NCBI GenBank assembly: GCA_019828595.1
Contig: JAHQRK010000021.1
Location: forward strand, 310,001-374,000
Source: Aphanomyces cochlioides
Lineage: Eukaryota > Oomycota > Saprolegniomycetes > Saprolegniales > Verrucalvaceae
DNA length: 64,000 bases
Direction of reading: 5' to 3'
Part shown: positions 31,746 through 44,341 of the stretch, in pieces
How positions within the stretch are numbered: position 1 is the stretch's first letter
Layout: each line of letters opens with the position of its first letter
The notes under the pieces: model-generated
What the model was told of the DNA's origin: nothing
Database searches by the model: none
Seen by the model: the letters and a program-made list of their open reading frames with translations, nothing else
Program-made: the position numbers and the translations under genes

Positions 31746-34700
31746 TTGTTTCAGAAAGGACAGTTTCAAGGTCGCCCGTTTTCAAGACCATGCAAGATGC
31801 TCTTTCATGATGCGGCACGTGAGGAAGGACAGGACGGACCAAAAGAACGCGTGGATTACGCCATGTACCTTGCAAAGAAGAAACTCCTGGAAGATGTTGC
31901 GAATAACCGATGTGGGAATGGTCCGAGGCTTCGTTGTCTAACGCTGCAGTAGATCATTTCGTAGCGGACGAAACGCGCACCGTCAAAGACGAGCGTCGCT
32001 GCGACTTTGAAATCGTAGATCTAACTTTCAAACGGAGGAAACAACAGACCAAACCTGTACAAGAAGACGAAGAGCGCGATAAAAGTGAATTGAGTGTGCA
32101 CCTGGAGGTATCCTGATATTCAGGTCCCGAGTCGTTGACAAATTGGAAAGGGGTTGGAACAAGAATGGAAAGGTCATTTGAAAATACACAAAAAGCAAAT
32201 ATTGCACGATATATGGACGGATCCACGAGATCCAGCTATGGGTCGAATGCTTGCAGCTCAGAAGATCACAAATATCCAAGGACATAACCTGATTGATCGC
32301 ATCAATGCTGCAATGGATGTGATGGCAAGAGAACTGTTTGAAAACGTGAAAGCAGCATACTCCAAGATATACCAGAACGGCATGTTCACGACTGATCAAA
32401 CGATTACACGATTGTTGTCATCGTTTAAAATCGAAATGAGGAATGTCATTACTTGTGATTCTGTTCGTCAAAAGGTATAGCATGTCACCCACGATCGTAT
32501 GACAACCATATAGGTTTTGTTGGAGTGTATGGAGGAGGTTTTTGGTGCATCTGAACAGCATATGGGGTCAGGCATGACCTTGCAACGCTTTAAATTGGAA
32601 GCCTTGGAACGCATACTAGAAAGTCGCAATATGGTTCCAAATTCGAGCCGAGATTTTAATGAGCGACGATTTCAAGCAGTCTGCGATCAAATTGAAGAAT
32701 TTGTGTGGTCCACACAGAGTCATTTACTTTCATTCTGCGGTAGTCATACATTTGAAATTGTGCTGACGTGAACAAGGTCTCAACTCAGATGCATCAGTCA
32801 AAACCTTGCGAAAAATTCTCACGTTAATTTGTCGAATACCGTTCCTCGAACTGGTTCCTTTACCTTTCAAGGTTATCGATTCATTTGATAGCTCTGATGA
32901 CGAATAAATATAGGCGGAAATGGCCAAATCTTCTGTTCTTCGTCATATGGGGCCAAACGAAAATATTGTTTGTCACGATGTCGTCGCTCAAAACATATTC
33001 ATGCTCCTTGAAGGTCGTGTAGATTTGACCGAATATTCACAGGGAGCCATGATGAGCAGGTACGATGGTTTTCTTTTCGCAAAGTCACCTTATATTAGAG
33101 GAGCTGATGACTTTGTTGTTGTTGGTGACGTGGACGTTATTTTGTCTCAAACTGGTGGTGTTGATGTCGTCACGGCTATTCCAGTGACCGTAGCCGTGCT
33201 CTCAAAGCATGACATGGAGACGGTATTAAAGCAATCGTTTCATCCAACATCTCTCTTGGACAAGAGCAGAAAAGGGCACAATGTAGCAAATCTCCACTTG
33301 GCAGCTCGACCCCACAAGAAGCTGAACCATTCTCCAGATCATATTCGTCCAAGCAACAGCATGGGACATATTGCAAAAGTTGCGAAGGCTTTGCGACCAC
33401 CCCGTTTCCACAGAGAACATGTCAAACAAGCCCGATGTGCGTCTTCTAGACAATTCACTCAAGCATACATAAAGTCCAGGCGCGAAGCAGAGGAACAGGT
33501 GCTTGCCAACTCAACTTTTGTCTGAACCTTCGGTAGACAAACGACACTACAGCAAACTTAGAAAGTCCCTCGTCAAATAATGAATCATTCTGCGACAAAG
33601 ACTCAAACTCTGACTCTGGACCTCCACTTGCAGACCAGGAGATTGCTGAAACGAAGGCAGATCTTCAAACTACAACCAGACAACCATTCGATTTTTTCCC
33701 TTCATTTCCGGATCGCTTTCACGTTGATGAATTGACAATTCTGTTTATGGTGCAGCAACTGATCAATTTGCATAATTTCTAAGTGTTGGCGTAGAATTCC
33801 AGGCCATTTCCCATGGATGCAATGAGGCTTACAGATATAGGACCTCCATGCCCTGACTCACCAAGCTTTGTCATACCTCCTCGTGTTCAAATCGATACAG
33901 CGGTGTTGCTCATGGATCAACTTCAGCTTCTGTGCAAGTCTTCTGGTGGTATTGAAGCCCGACGTCATTCCCTTGAATCAGTCATGAGTCATTCTATGAT
34001 TTTTCGTCCCCTCGACCAAGAAGATGACGAGCAGCTCGAGGCTTTGGCACCACTCTCACTCATCGCATTCGCTGATGGCCGCAAAAAGGTCACGGCGGCT
34101 GCAGTCAAAGGCCAAAAAGTTCCGTTTGCATCCGTCTCACTCTTCTGTCCTGACTGGAGCAAACCAATTCGAGACTATGTACGTTGAAAAACAAAATCTT
34201 TGCTTTTATCATTTGCAATAGTCTCCACCATCGTCAGAGGAGAGATCGCCATTAGAGGACGACGTTGCTTGGCTTGCCGCAGCAACCCAAGCTGTCGGTG
34301 ACGATGATGACAACAACCAACCGACGAAAGCACATTCCCCAGTCAAGGTTATTCAACAACCACTTGCTACCACAATTTCTGAAAATTCAAGCGATATAAG
34401 CACTAAGCCATTGACATATAGGAAGGACAATATATCATCGTCACCCTCCAGAGCAAAACTCCGAGCAATGTCTCTGGAACCAGAGAGAATTGTGGAGGAA
34501 CAAAACCAAGAGGAGTGTGCTGACGAGTCAGCACATAAGACGTTCGAAACCACAGAGATAGCATCCACCCGTTTGTTCATTGCTGATGTCCACGACAACC
34601 CAATCTTAAATGAGTCAGACGTCGACAACGACACAAAGCATGTATTTAAGATTGAGTCAAAGCGAGAGTCGAAAACCATTCGCGAGCCCAGCCGACGTCT

Positions 34701-36035
34701 AACCCCTGACGCATCATCGACAGAGAAATCTTTAACTCGCAAAGATGTCTATCGAAAGGTTGTGAAACAAATTACTCAATCGGCACCTTCCGAGACGGAT
34801 CCCAATCAGCACTTGAAGCAACTCGAAATTGAGGAAAAATTACAAGAAGAATTGGGAAAAGCAACTCTTGAAGAAGGAAAACCATGCCCGTGGCGAATTA
34901 AATTGCAGGAGCGAATGGAAGTTGTACTGACCGCCCTTGAGTTAAGCGCGCGCAAGAAACTCCAAGTTGTCATGAAGTATACTCAAACAAAATACTCGTC
35001 CAAACTGGAAGGTGCACTAGATTTGTGGGAGAAGGTAAATAGCATGTTTGCTGGAACATCTTAGCTTCGTCTCTCCAGGCTGTCAATTGTATTATGGACC
35101 GCGAAGCAACTCTCAAGCGAGTGTACGAATTTGAACTGGTTGCGAGTGATCCGCGGCGTCTTTTTCAAACGATTTCAACTCTGAGACTGAAAGTATACGA
35201 CGTCATGAAGTCTTGATATCTCTAAATGGTAATGTTAGGAACAACGCCAGCGCGATCGTCTATTCTTGCTTCTCAACAACCACACCAAATTCTGCAAAAC
35301 TATCTTGGAAGAACTCAATCAGAAATATCACGATGTCATCTTCTATGGAGATCGTCCATACTTGGCAAAAATGGAGCATGATTACACCGAACTGCTTTAT
35401 GACTTGGAGCAAGTGCGTATCCGCACATATTTTGGAGGCGTCAATCCCATTGTTCCGGCCGCAGAGGATGCTTCCCTCGATCCGACACTTCAAACTCAGA
35501 TTCAGCACCAATCCGACGCTCTCAATTTGAATTCCCTATGCAATGTTCCCACCACTGCGAGCTCCACGGCAGATGTGCCCATTGCAACGAATACCCAATT
35601 AAGTCTGCCAAAACCAAGGGATTTGACATGTGGATTTGCCTCTCCAAATGTTGCCATCAGTGTCGAAATCAAACGCCAAAACAACTCGAGTCTTACTCAC
35701 AACAAAGAAGGTTATCATGGACACTTGAAACGGATAGTAAAAGAACGAGGTGATGCTGCATTACAAGCATTGAAAGATGATCTCCATCGAAAGCATTTGG
35801 AGGAAATTGCAGCCCAAGCCCAAGTAAAACTTGAGGTTCACATTCAAACCTTCCAAGGTCACGTGCTGATACTGTGTGTTTTTAGCTTGCTCAAGAGAAA
35901 ATAAACCGCCGGCGGCAACCAACACGACCACCACAACCCAAACCAAAGCAAAAGTCCATGCAAGAAAGCCTTGCGGAGATGCTAGGCAAACTGAGACCAA
36001 CCAAACCCCAATATTCCCACGACAGCCTCATATAG
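31746..36035 (+). CDS. Large coiled-coil protein with cyclic-nucleotide-binding-like region
   Basis: Open stretches separated by short GT-AG introns run without a clear break from about 31746 to the stop at 36033-36035; I treat them as one gene, but a split into two is possible. Helical segments include KIHKKQILHDIWTDPRDPAM, DRINAAMDVMARELFENVKA and LQRFKLEALERILESRNMV. From 32920 the segment SSVLRHMGPNENIVCHDVVA, QNIFMLLEGRVDLTEYSQG resembles the start of a cNMP-binding beta-roll (regulatory-site-like G-x-I/V and gap), though the canonical phosphate-binding cassette is not evident. The C-terminal part is charged coiled coil and ends KPKQKSMQESLAEMLGKLRP. No specific function can be assigned. 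Confidence 0.5.
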
Positions 36036-36129
36036 CTATCCACGCACGAGACAATTGACACATGAAATCATAATCAAACTGGTATGCATTATTTGAAACA
36101 AATCACACTGACGTTACTTGTAAAGCCGT

Positions 36130-37641
36130 TTAAAACGAAGCAGGGCTCGTGAAGTTCTTGTGGTACGACACGTTGGTGTACACAATGCGTTGGTAGCTCG
36201 AGCCAGCCTTGCAGTATGGGAAATGCACATCGTCCCATGAAGGAGCAGCAGTTGAAGGTTCATCAGGGTTGAACAAAGGCTTCGCCGAGATGTAAGTGAC
36301 GTACACACCGAAGAAGATAGAGACGAGCACGGCAAGGTAGGCCCAGATACGTTCAGGGATGGAGAGACGGTTGCCAAAGTGCTTCAAGTAGAACACAATT
36401 GGCAAGATCATGCACGAGATGGCAATGCACGAAGCGCCGGTAAAGTCGAGCAAATCGAGGAGACGGTTCTTCCAGCCGCAAGCAATGGCGACGGCAGCAG
36501 CGACGATCACAATACGCATAGCGGCGACCTTGGCGTAGACGCCAGGTTGGCGGTAGGTGTGCGAGTCCAAGTCATGGAGAGCAACACCGTCAATCGTGCG
36601 TTCACCTTGTTCAGCAGGCTTTTCCACCTTTTCTTCGGCGGCATCAGGGGTTTCAGCACCTTCGTAGGCAGCTTCGACTTCATGGATGGCATCGAAGTTG
36701 TGCTTGTGGAGACCGAAAAGCACACGTTCCAAAATGTAGAAACCAGGAATCATAATGACAGCGAAGGCAATCGTGACGTGGAGTTGCATGCAAAGCATAG
36801 CCAAGATCACACCACCACGGTTGGCAGAGAAACCGTAAGCAGTGGGTTGACCGGCAATGGAGAAGAGCAAGTTACCAGGGATTTGGCAACCGACGACAGA
36901 CACACCGGTAATACCGACGATCAAGAAGAAGACAGAAATGATGCCCAAAGTGACGTAAATGCAGCGGGGCATGCGGGTGGGGTCCGAATGTTCACGTTGC
37001 AAGGCAGGGATGACAATACCAGCACCGTAAGCCAAGGCGTAGTTACCGAACACTGAAGCGACAGCCTTGAAGTTGGGCGAAGGGTGAGGTAGATCCAATC
37101 CATCAGGGGAGATGTTGTCGACCAACAAGTAGAGAGCAATGGCATCAGCCAAGACCGTGCCCAAAGCACCAGCAGCAGCGGCGAAAGCACCTTCCTTCAA
37201 GGTTGGGGTCAAGCACACTGGCAAGAGGGAAATGCCCATCAAGATAATCCAAGTCACTTGTCCGTAACTGTTGGGGAACATAAAGGTGCAGATCGTACCG
37301 CCCAAGACCAAGAAAGCAATAGGGACCAAGATGCAGGTCAACAATTGCGTGACGAGCATGAGCCATCGGCCCCATTGGCCAAGGCAAAAATATCCCAAGT
37401 CACCCAACGTACGGACAGACTTTGGGGCTTCAATAAGCACTTTGGACAAGCACACCGTCGAGTAAATGTTGACAGCAGCCATGAAAATCAAACCAAGGAT
37501 GGCGGCTGGCAAACCAGCACTGGCAAAGTTCTTGGGTACACCAAGCGTACCAATGCCATACACACAGCAAAAGATGGAGAAACACATCTTGAGATCCTCG
37601 AGGGTGAGGAACGGCTTGCCCATGGTTTTTTTGGAAAGCAA
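36130..37641 (-). CDS. Amino acid/auxin permease family (AAAP) transporter
   Basis: A single exon of 503 codons with high GC and strong codon bias, suggesting good expression. The start is 37641 (MLSKKTMGKPF) or the second Met at 37623. About eleven hydrophobic spans are visible, beginning with MCFSIFCCVYGIGTLGVPKN, the AAAP signature in the first transmembrane segment, followed by PAAILGLIFMAAVNIYSTVC, WLMLVTQLLTCILVPIAFLV and FGNYALAYGAGIVIPALQRE. A charged cytoplasmic loop of about 55 residues (EAAYEGAETPDAAEEKVEKP) precedes the last spans. The family transports neutral or cationic amino acids with protons across plasma or vacuolar membranes. The long antisense frame at 36379-37056 is a codon-bias shadow. 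Confidence 0.85.
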   Translation of the reverse strand: MLSKKTMGKPFLTLEDLKMCFSIFCCVYGIGTLGVPKNFASAGLPAAILGLIFMAAVNIYSTVCLSKVLIEAPKSVRTLGDLGYFCLGQWGRWLMLVTQLLTCILVPIAFLVLGGTICTFMFPNSYGQVTWIILMGISLLPVCLTPTLKEGAFAAAAGALGTVLADAIALYLLVDNISPDGLDLPHPSPNFKAVASVFGNYALAYGAGIVIPALQREHSDPTRMPRCIYVTLGIISVFFLIVGITGVSVVGCQIPGNLLFSIAGQPTAYGFSANRGGVILAMLCMQLHVTIAFAVIMIPGFYILERVLFGLHKHNFDAIHEVEAAYEGAETPDAAEEKVEKPAEQGERTIDGVALHDLDSHTYRQPGVYAKVAAMRIVIVAAAVAIACGWKNRLLDLLDFTGASCIAISCMILPIVFYLKHFGNRLSIPERIWAYLAVLVSIFFGVYVTYISAKPLFNPDEPSTAAPSWDDVHFPYCKAGSSYQRIVYTNVSYHKNFTSPASF

Positions 37642-37699
37642 AAGACAAAATGACTTTGTGGACGAGTCGTCGGGCTTGAAACCAACTTCAACTTTTTCG

Positions 37700-40600
37700 A
37701 ATTGTGGCCCTTTTTCTTAGAAGCCTGGTCCTCTCCATACAATAATCCAGTCATTTTGCAACGATTTGTCATGGGGCATATGGTACGAAAGGCATGATAT
37801 CGCCTGTTGAAAGTTGATCTGATCGCGTAGGAATGTTGAAGCTCAATGCACTTTGCATTAATACACTGTGCAAGAGGCCAGACGAGACGTTGAGAGGAAC
37901 AACCAGACATGGCGAGAACGTATATTTCTCTCTCCATCGTGCAGTGCAGTGCATGGGCTCGGGGCGCACCCATGTTCCCGAAGACGAAAGCATGGACAAT
38001 TTGAGGTTATTTTCTAGACCAAAACGCATTACCCACCGCGTGCATGTCTGGGTGGGAGATGATGAATTGCCCAGGTAAGAGAGATAATTTGACCGAATCA
38101 GTACACAACAACCTCCATGTGTGCTAGGTATTTATTGCGGGACTTTATGCAAGGAATTGTGTGTGTAGGTTGCATAGGCGCAATCGATCGCACCACACAA
38201 GCGTCAAAGTCGATGGCATTTGTTGCATTATTTGTTGAACGTCATGTGTGTGACGTAAGGCCCGTTTCGTCTTTCATTTGGCGTGGGTGAAAAGAGCCAG
38301 GAGCTGATAGCGTGGAGCCAGCTGGGCGGAATCTGGTCCAGCATACAACACGTGGAGAACCCTTGCAATCGATTGTTGACTCCCTGGCCCCTTGATTTTT
38401 TCACCTTGTTTGATTGAGATGGCGCCAAGCACAAGACCAAGTGTTTGTGTCCATGGCGATGAGCATGGCGCAATTGAGTCGACCTTCTCAGTTCTCTCAA
38501 AAGTGGGATGCCTGCCACACGTCGGCTGAGAAGTGGATTGCCTGTCGTCAACTTGGCGCGACTGGCTTTCTCGAGCCCCCCCCCGTTCGTTGACGTGCGC
38601 TACGAAACATCGTCACTCGCCACATATTCAGCGAGAGAGATCCATCTTGCCCTTGAAGTTGATTCAAACGAATTGCTACTCTTTTGGCATCGTCTATGAC
38701 GATCGTACAGTACAACGACCAAGCAAATGCCTCGAGCGCTATGATTTGCCGTTTTGGTGATCTGCATCGTCTTATTTCAACAAGAAGCTGCAATTTTCAA
38801 TTGAGCCAGCGGTATGTGGCAAGTATGAGGTTAGAATGCACCCTTTTCTCCCCTGGAGGCCCAAATCTCTCGTCTTGTTTGCCCTGCTTCGGCCTGCTTG
38901 TGCTTTTCTACCCCACGTGCGCCAACACATGGCTATGGCGGCTGTTCATGCGTTCAATGTTGCGTCAACCGACATGCTTTGTTGCACCATTCCGAAGAGA
39001 GGAACATATCGCTCGCACGGATTTCCAAAGTCAGCGCCACGGATGAAGAAATGACAAGGACCAGATCCCTCCTCTCGTGCGCAAAGATTCGCATCCTCAC
39101 GAAGAATGAATGATTCCTTTTTGTCAACTCTGCGCCGTTGGCCAACTCTTGATAAAGCGATCGTCCAAGGACTTCACTCGGCGTCTCGCGATGTCAAATA
39201 TTCACCCCGACAACATGAAGATTTCCCCATCTGCTTGCAAACGCTTTGACGATCTGGTACAATTCATGCGCGGAGCGACAAGAGTGTCTGCCAGGATGAT
39301 TCCTATGTGCTGCTTATCCATGAGCATGGAAGAAATGGATAATCCTTGAAGGCTCGCTTCCATTGCGAAAGGCTGTGCCTGTGTGTCGTGTTGTGCCTTG
39401 TGGATCAAATGAAAATTTGGCCTTTTCGAGGCTGAAACGCTGCTATACGCATGGCATCTTCCTGCACACGGAAGGACTCACGGCAGTCACGATTGTCCTC
39501 TGTCGATGGACGTGCTGATCGCAGCATCGGCGGCCACACACGTTCGACGATTTGCTTCCCAAGTCGCGAAGGAACTACAAGTGTAGCATTCCGACACAAC
39601 CTATTGCAAAAGACGATGTGGCTTCAATTCCAAGAAAAATGTCTCGGCCAGCGAAATTGACGTGGTTAGTTTCAACTTTGATCCAAATGCTGCAAGCAAA
39701 GTCGCTGTGGTGTCGTCAACCGAAGACGCATTTGCATCACTGTGGCGATGATTGCTGGCTTGTCTATTTACATTGATTTGATACCTCCTCGCGGTGGAAT
39801 CTGCCAATGTTTCTCGTCAAGATGAAACTTTGCCCATCCTGCTCAAGGACATGAGTTCGTTTTATCGTGGCGTCTCAGACCGTCCATGATTTGCATTTCC
39901 TTGACAAGACGAACGTGGCCAAGAAAGCGACAAGACACTGCTTGACCCGCCATTTTCGACAGAAGATGTGTTGAAATTGCATCCCAAGTGGAATTGAAAT
40001 TACATTCTCTACCCGCGTTGAAATTTGCCTTCACCATCAAGTTGAAATTTGCATTCACCATCACGAGAATTTTCAGCCGTTGGCGCATCAATCAATACAA
40101 TCCAAGGCGCGGGTAGAAAGTGTGCAGCATCACTTACTCTTGTCCACTGGAGCTACACACATGCGGTTGTTTGATGTGCCAAATTTTTTATCGCTCCACA
40201 CATGCTATCAAAGTCCCTCAGTTGCTGAAACGATCGAGCTTCGTCGACGTCGAGAGAGCGACATCGAGACATTTATTCCATGAAGCTCATGATGACAAGA
40301 ATGATCCAGAATCTATCAAAACGGTAGATGAAGGTCGTTTCAAAGAGCTACAATTATCGATTGAGCCCGCGATTTTCCCCGGGCGATTACATCGTTCCCG
40401 ACGGCCGTTCGAATCACAAAAGCTGGCTGTCAATGATCTACCGCAATGACAATACCAAAGATAACGAATTCCAGCTCCACATCCAACAAAAAACCATTTC
40501 CTCGTGCTATTGCTCAATAGAACGCACTGTCGTGACGACTAGATGTGCAGTTAGCACGACGGCCCAATTGGAATCGAAAGACGCATCACTTTATAGCTTG

Positions 40601-40900
40601 TTCCTGCAATACAAAGAAAGTCTAGGGCAGCACAATGTCGCCGTGATGGCGATAGACCAGACGCGCAATATCCAGCCCATCGTAGTTATCACTTCAGTCC
40701 ATGGGTGTTTGAAGATTTCTGACTGAAGAAATGCACCACAAAGCAACATGGAGCCATTAGTTGGAGTCATTCATCTCTCAACGAAGCGAAGACTCTCATG
40801 TAGCTCTTGGGCTTCTATCCGCCAGACGCATGATGGGAGCGTCAAGTGGTGCTGGAAAGGAATACTTATGTAGATCCACGCGCACGAGATCAACAACTCA
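37700..40900. other. Region of decayed coding relics
   Basis: No intact gene emerged in 3.2 kb. Plus-strand fragments look formerly coding but are broken: SYFNKKLQFSIEPA near 38775 resembles GRFKELQLSIEPAIF near 40337, so part of it is duplicated; near 39655 a stretch SFNFDPNAASKVAVVSSTED continues past stops into ESANVSRQDETLPILLKDMS. A G-rich/C-rich run is at 38576-38583. I cannot name the original families. Confidence 0.35.
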
Positions 40901-40920
40901 ATACATAGATTTTGTAACGA

Positions 40921-42452
40921 TTACGACGTTTGGTTGGAGAGACGATGTGTCGGCGTGGAGCAACTCCGACGAGGCAGCAAGAAGTCCATGTCCCGCATCT
41001 GTCGATAGAAATGCAATTGGTGTGTCTTCTCCATGTCAGACATTGCTGGCAAGACATTCGACGGCGGATCCAAAACAACTTGATTGTCGTCCTCTTCTTC
41101 CCACGACTCACTTGGTTTATACTGGGCGTACGTTGTCGACGGCGTGCTTGAACTTCTCGACTCGCGGCGTTGTTGATGTGGATGCAGCACAATGCGATCG
41201 CCGCCAACTCCACCGCCATGAATTGGACTTGGATACGACAAACCACCCGACGATGGACGTTGATGCTGCCCATACGGCGACGTGACAACGTATCGAACTC
41301 GTGGATCAACGAATTCCGACTCGGCGGTCAACCTTGACGACCGGCTTAGTCTTGGGAATGCTGTTGGCACAACGGGCGGTGTCGCTTCCGACGACGCAAC
41401 CGTGGCTGCACACGAGACACATAATGAAACACGACACAAGCCAAGCGTGTCTCGGTCAGGCACGTCGGCTTCACGACTGCAGTTGCCACACATGACTTCG
41501 CCGCACCGACGACAGTTTGCACGTTCTTGGAGCGGTTTGAACTTGACTTGACAGACACAACACCGACGACGATGGGAGACGGGAATGAGCTCTGAAGACG
41601 GGAGGATGGTCATGTGCTGCATGCGCATCACTCGGAAATGCGCTTCCATATCGGCCATCGTCCGCGCTCGCTTTTTAATCCCAATGCGAAGGATCCACCT
41701 TGGAATATTGCCGCGCAAGTCAACATGGAAGATTTGCGCCGCGCGAAGTACGCCAGGCCGATCCGTTTCTTGAAAAACTGTGCCGCAAGCCGTGAAGATG
41801 CCGCGGACGATGCCCATCGTCGAATAAAGCGACGGCACCCAGCAGAGATCGACAGAGTGAAGAACACGGGCCCATCCTTTCGTGCCATTCAGGACAAAAT
41901 CATCACAGCACTACATCAACTTTCCATCAGCATGTCCGAGTTCTGCCGCCATGGACATACCTCGACGACGCAAAAGTCACGATTTCGACAGGGCACTGGC
42001 GTTTCCTGGACAAACCACTTGAGGCCAATGTAGTTTCGTGGAAAGTCATCTGTCGGCGGCGCCAATGTCTTGAGTATCGCGCCATCAATGACATCTCGGT
42101 TGAACCGTTTGATAAACTGTCGGTACGCATCCTGTGTGTCACAACGGTGGAGTGCCGCGGCTTCATCGAGCGTGGCGTAGATTTCAGTGACGCTCATGAA
42201 GATCGTATCTTTGCCGCGACCGAGGTTGCGATCGACGTAGATTTGGACTTCTCGATTCGCGTGTTCGAGTTTCCACTTGTGTGGCCCCGAGCCATCCAGC
42301 CTTGCATTCAAGACGAGATGCTTCAGCGCTTCCACGCCAGTCTCCATGATCGCATTCGTCTGGCCTGGAGCATACGCTGGACTCTGGAAGAAGTTTGGTG
42401 GCAGCGGATGCGAGAGGCGGCGCCGATTCATCTTGACAAGTGGAAGCGCCAA
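40921..42452 (-). CDS. START-like/FYVE zinc-finger protein 1
   Basis: Two exons, 42452-41961 and 41910-40921, with a 50-base intron. The N-terminal START-like half begins HPLPPNFFQSPAYAPGQTNA and includes IYVDRNLGRGKDTIFMSVTE and FPRNYIGLKWFVQETPVPCR; after the intron CDDFVLNGTKGWARVLHSV continues it. The FYVE-type finger follows: CCVCQVKFKPLQERANCRRC, GEVMCGNCSREADV and VSLCVSC. The RR/KHHCR core is altered to ERANCRRC, so PI3P affinity may be reduced. The C-terminal tail is Ser/Pro-rich. FYVE domains bind PI3P on endosomes; START-like folds bind lipids. Start could also be the Met at 42431. Confidence 0.78.
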
Positions 42453-43795
42453 TCTGGTTTGATGGAATACCTGTAAAAATTAATAATGTCACCCAATGTC
42501 TTTATGCAATTTGATACAAAATCGTGTTAAAATAACCTCTGCAAAATGATAATGTACTTAAAAAGGCCGCAACCTCGTGGTGGAGAAATATTAATTGTGA
42601 AAGGATATATCCGAGCTTGCTTACTGCAATTTGCACATTGTGATTAGTTCAATATCAATTCTGAGAGGGAATCACCCGACAAGTAATGGTTTTTGAATCG
42701 CAGGCCATCGTGCAACAACTCGACGTACGGACCAAAGGCACAGTCCAATGACTCTTGATTTATCTTGGATATGGGCTCTATTAGCTGCGCGGAAAGCCTC
42801 TTACAAGCACAGGGTTTGTGCGACGATACAATGGAGAGTAGCGTTAAACTGATGAATATGAAACGGTCACGAGGGAGCATGCAGCTCGTTCTTTCCAAAG
42901 CTTCGTGTGAGTTCCTGAAAGAACCTCAAACTGCGTTGTGTCACCACGCATTTGTGTGCGTGCCCAGCCATATGCACGCATGGCATTAGTGCCGTGTCCA
43001 AAGGATGCACTGAGACAACGAAATATGGCCCTAAACTGATCTCCAAAAGGCCAGCCAGAGAGCAATCGATCTTGGAAATCTATGGCTACGACCTCACCAG
43101 CGTCGATTCGCTCGTTCAATTTGGTCTACAGCTAGGTGGAGTAGAGGAATGAAGTCTAGACCACGAGGCGAGACTTCAGCACCGTGTCAAGGTTACGAAT
43201 GATGTGTTTCATCAAGCAATAAACCGATGGTTTATTGGTTCAGCTTAACTCACCTTCCACGAAACTCTCTCTGCCCGCTCTTCAAGAACTCCCATGCCTT
43301 CCATGCCTTGCGTTGACTATCGTGGATATTGCTTGATTGCTCACTCATTGCATTGTCCCATTCATCTCAGGGGAACCCATGTCGATTGGACGACAGGCAT
43401 TAAACCGATGACAGAGATGTGGCTTGAGCTCTTGGCTCCCAAGTTGCATTGTGAATATCATTTCTCATTTCTCGCAAACCCCAACGCGTGCATAACCCGT
43501 ATTTGCACCCAAAAGCTGCGTGCTGCTTGCCTTCCTCCATGCCCCCCCACGAAATAGAAGTTGTCGACGAACTTCGCCGGGGGGGGAGAATTCAGCAGCG
43601 CACTGTAGCGGGGCCACCGACACATTCCAAAATGATATTACCCAATGACTCAGTCCATCTACTGACAGTGATATCAAGAGGAGGATTCAACATTCGGTCG
43701 TTGTTTTTCAACGACAATGTGAGATCGAAGGAAGCGCGATGGACATTTGAGATGTGTGAGATATGTCTTAGATTAGGATTAGATAGATATGGAGC
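42453..43795. other. Intergenic spacer
   Basis: AT-rich near 42480-42660, otherwise with short open frames on both strands that show no recognisable features. It separates the start of START/FYVE gene 1 from the end of the first PDZ gene. Confidence 0.35.
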
Positions 43796-44341
43796 TCAAA
43801 ATGGAGCAGACATGCGTGGAGCTTGTAGCGGCGAGGAGGCTGCAAACTGCGCTGCTGGCCTTGAGGCTAGCGGCGACTTGATCGGACCCTTGGAGTTTTT
43901 CGGGCTCGTGACATCGACATCAATGACTTGGTTGGGAGGATAAAACGCAAGACGTTCAGGGCGACGGGCTGGTTGGTTGGTGGGCGAGTATTGAAAGTAG
44001 TTGGTGGCATAGTCTGGCCTTGAGAAGACCAATGTCGCTGGGAGCGGGCATTCTCGCAAGAGGCGGAGGACGGCAAACGATGGCAAATCCAGCGTCGACA
44101 TGCCATTGATCGAGAGCAGTACGTCGCCTGTGCGGACATTTTCAATGCCTTGCGGACATCCCTTGCCAGTGACGCGACTCACAGCCACTGGCGTCGCATT
44201 CGTGAGCGCGAGGCCAAGGTTGCCGCCCGTCCATCGGAGCTCATACTCTTGGACATACTCGTCCCAGTCGTTGCGTTGGTTGGAGGGCAAATCGACCAGG
44301 TCAAACGAAATGCGAGGAAACGCTTTGTGTTGGCGGCTCAT
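43796..44341 (-). CDS. PDZ-domain protein 1
   Basis: One exon of 181 codons, MSRQHKAFPRISFDLVDLPS at the start. The PDZ core is clear: YELRWTGGNLGLALTNATPV (the W-x-G-G-x-L-G-L carboxylate-binding loop), then GIENVRTGDVLLSINGMSTL and LRECPLPATLVFSRPD. A proline-rich tail follows with PERLAFYPPNQVIDVDVTSP, shared with the PDZ gene at 46866-47456 (RERLAFTPP...VTSPR). PDZ domains bind short C-terminal peptides of partner proteins; partners are unknown. An upstream exon may exist, since the minus strand stays open to about 44560 in another frame. Confidence 0.65.
   Translation of the reverse strand: MSRQHKAFPRISFDLVDLPSNQRNDWDEYVQEYELRWTGGNLGLALTNATPVAVSRVTGKGCPQGIENVRTGDVLLSINGMSTLDLPSFAVLRLLRECPLPATLVFSRPDYATNYFQYSPTNQPARRPERLAFYPPNQVIDVDVTSPKNSKGPIKSPLASRPAAQFAASSPLQAPRMSAPF

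Noticed and set aside
36379..37056. 225-codon plus-strand open frame
   Set aside because: Exactly antisense to the AAAP transporter; composition is the mirror of its strong codon bias and no domain features are seen.
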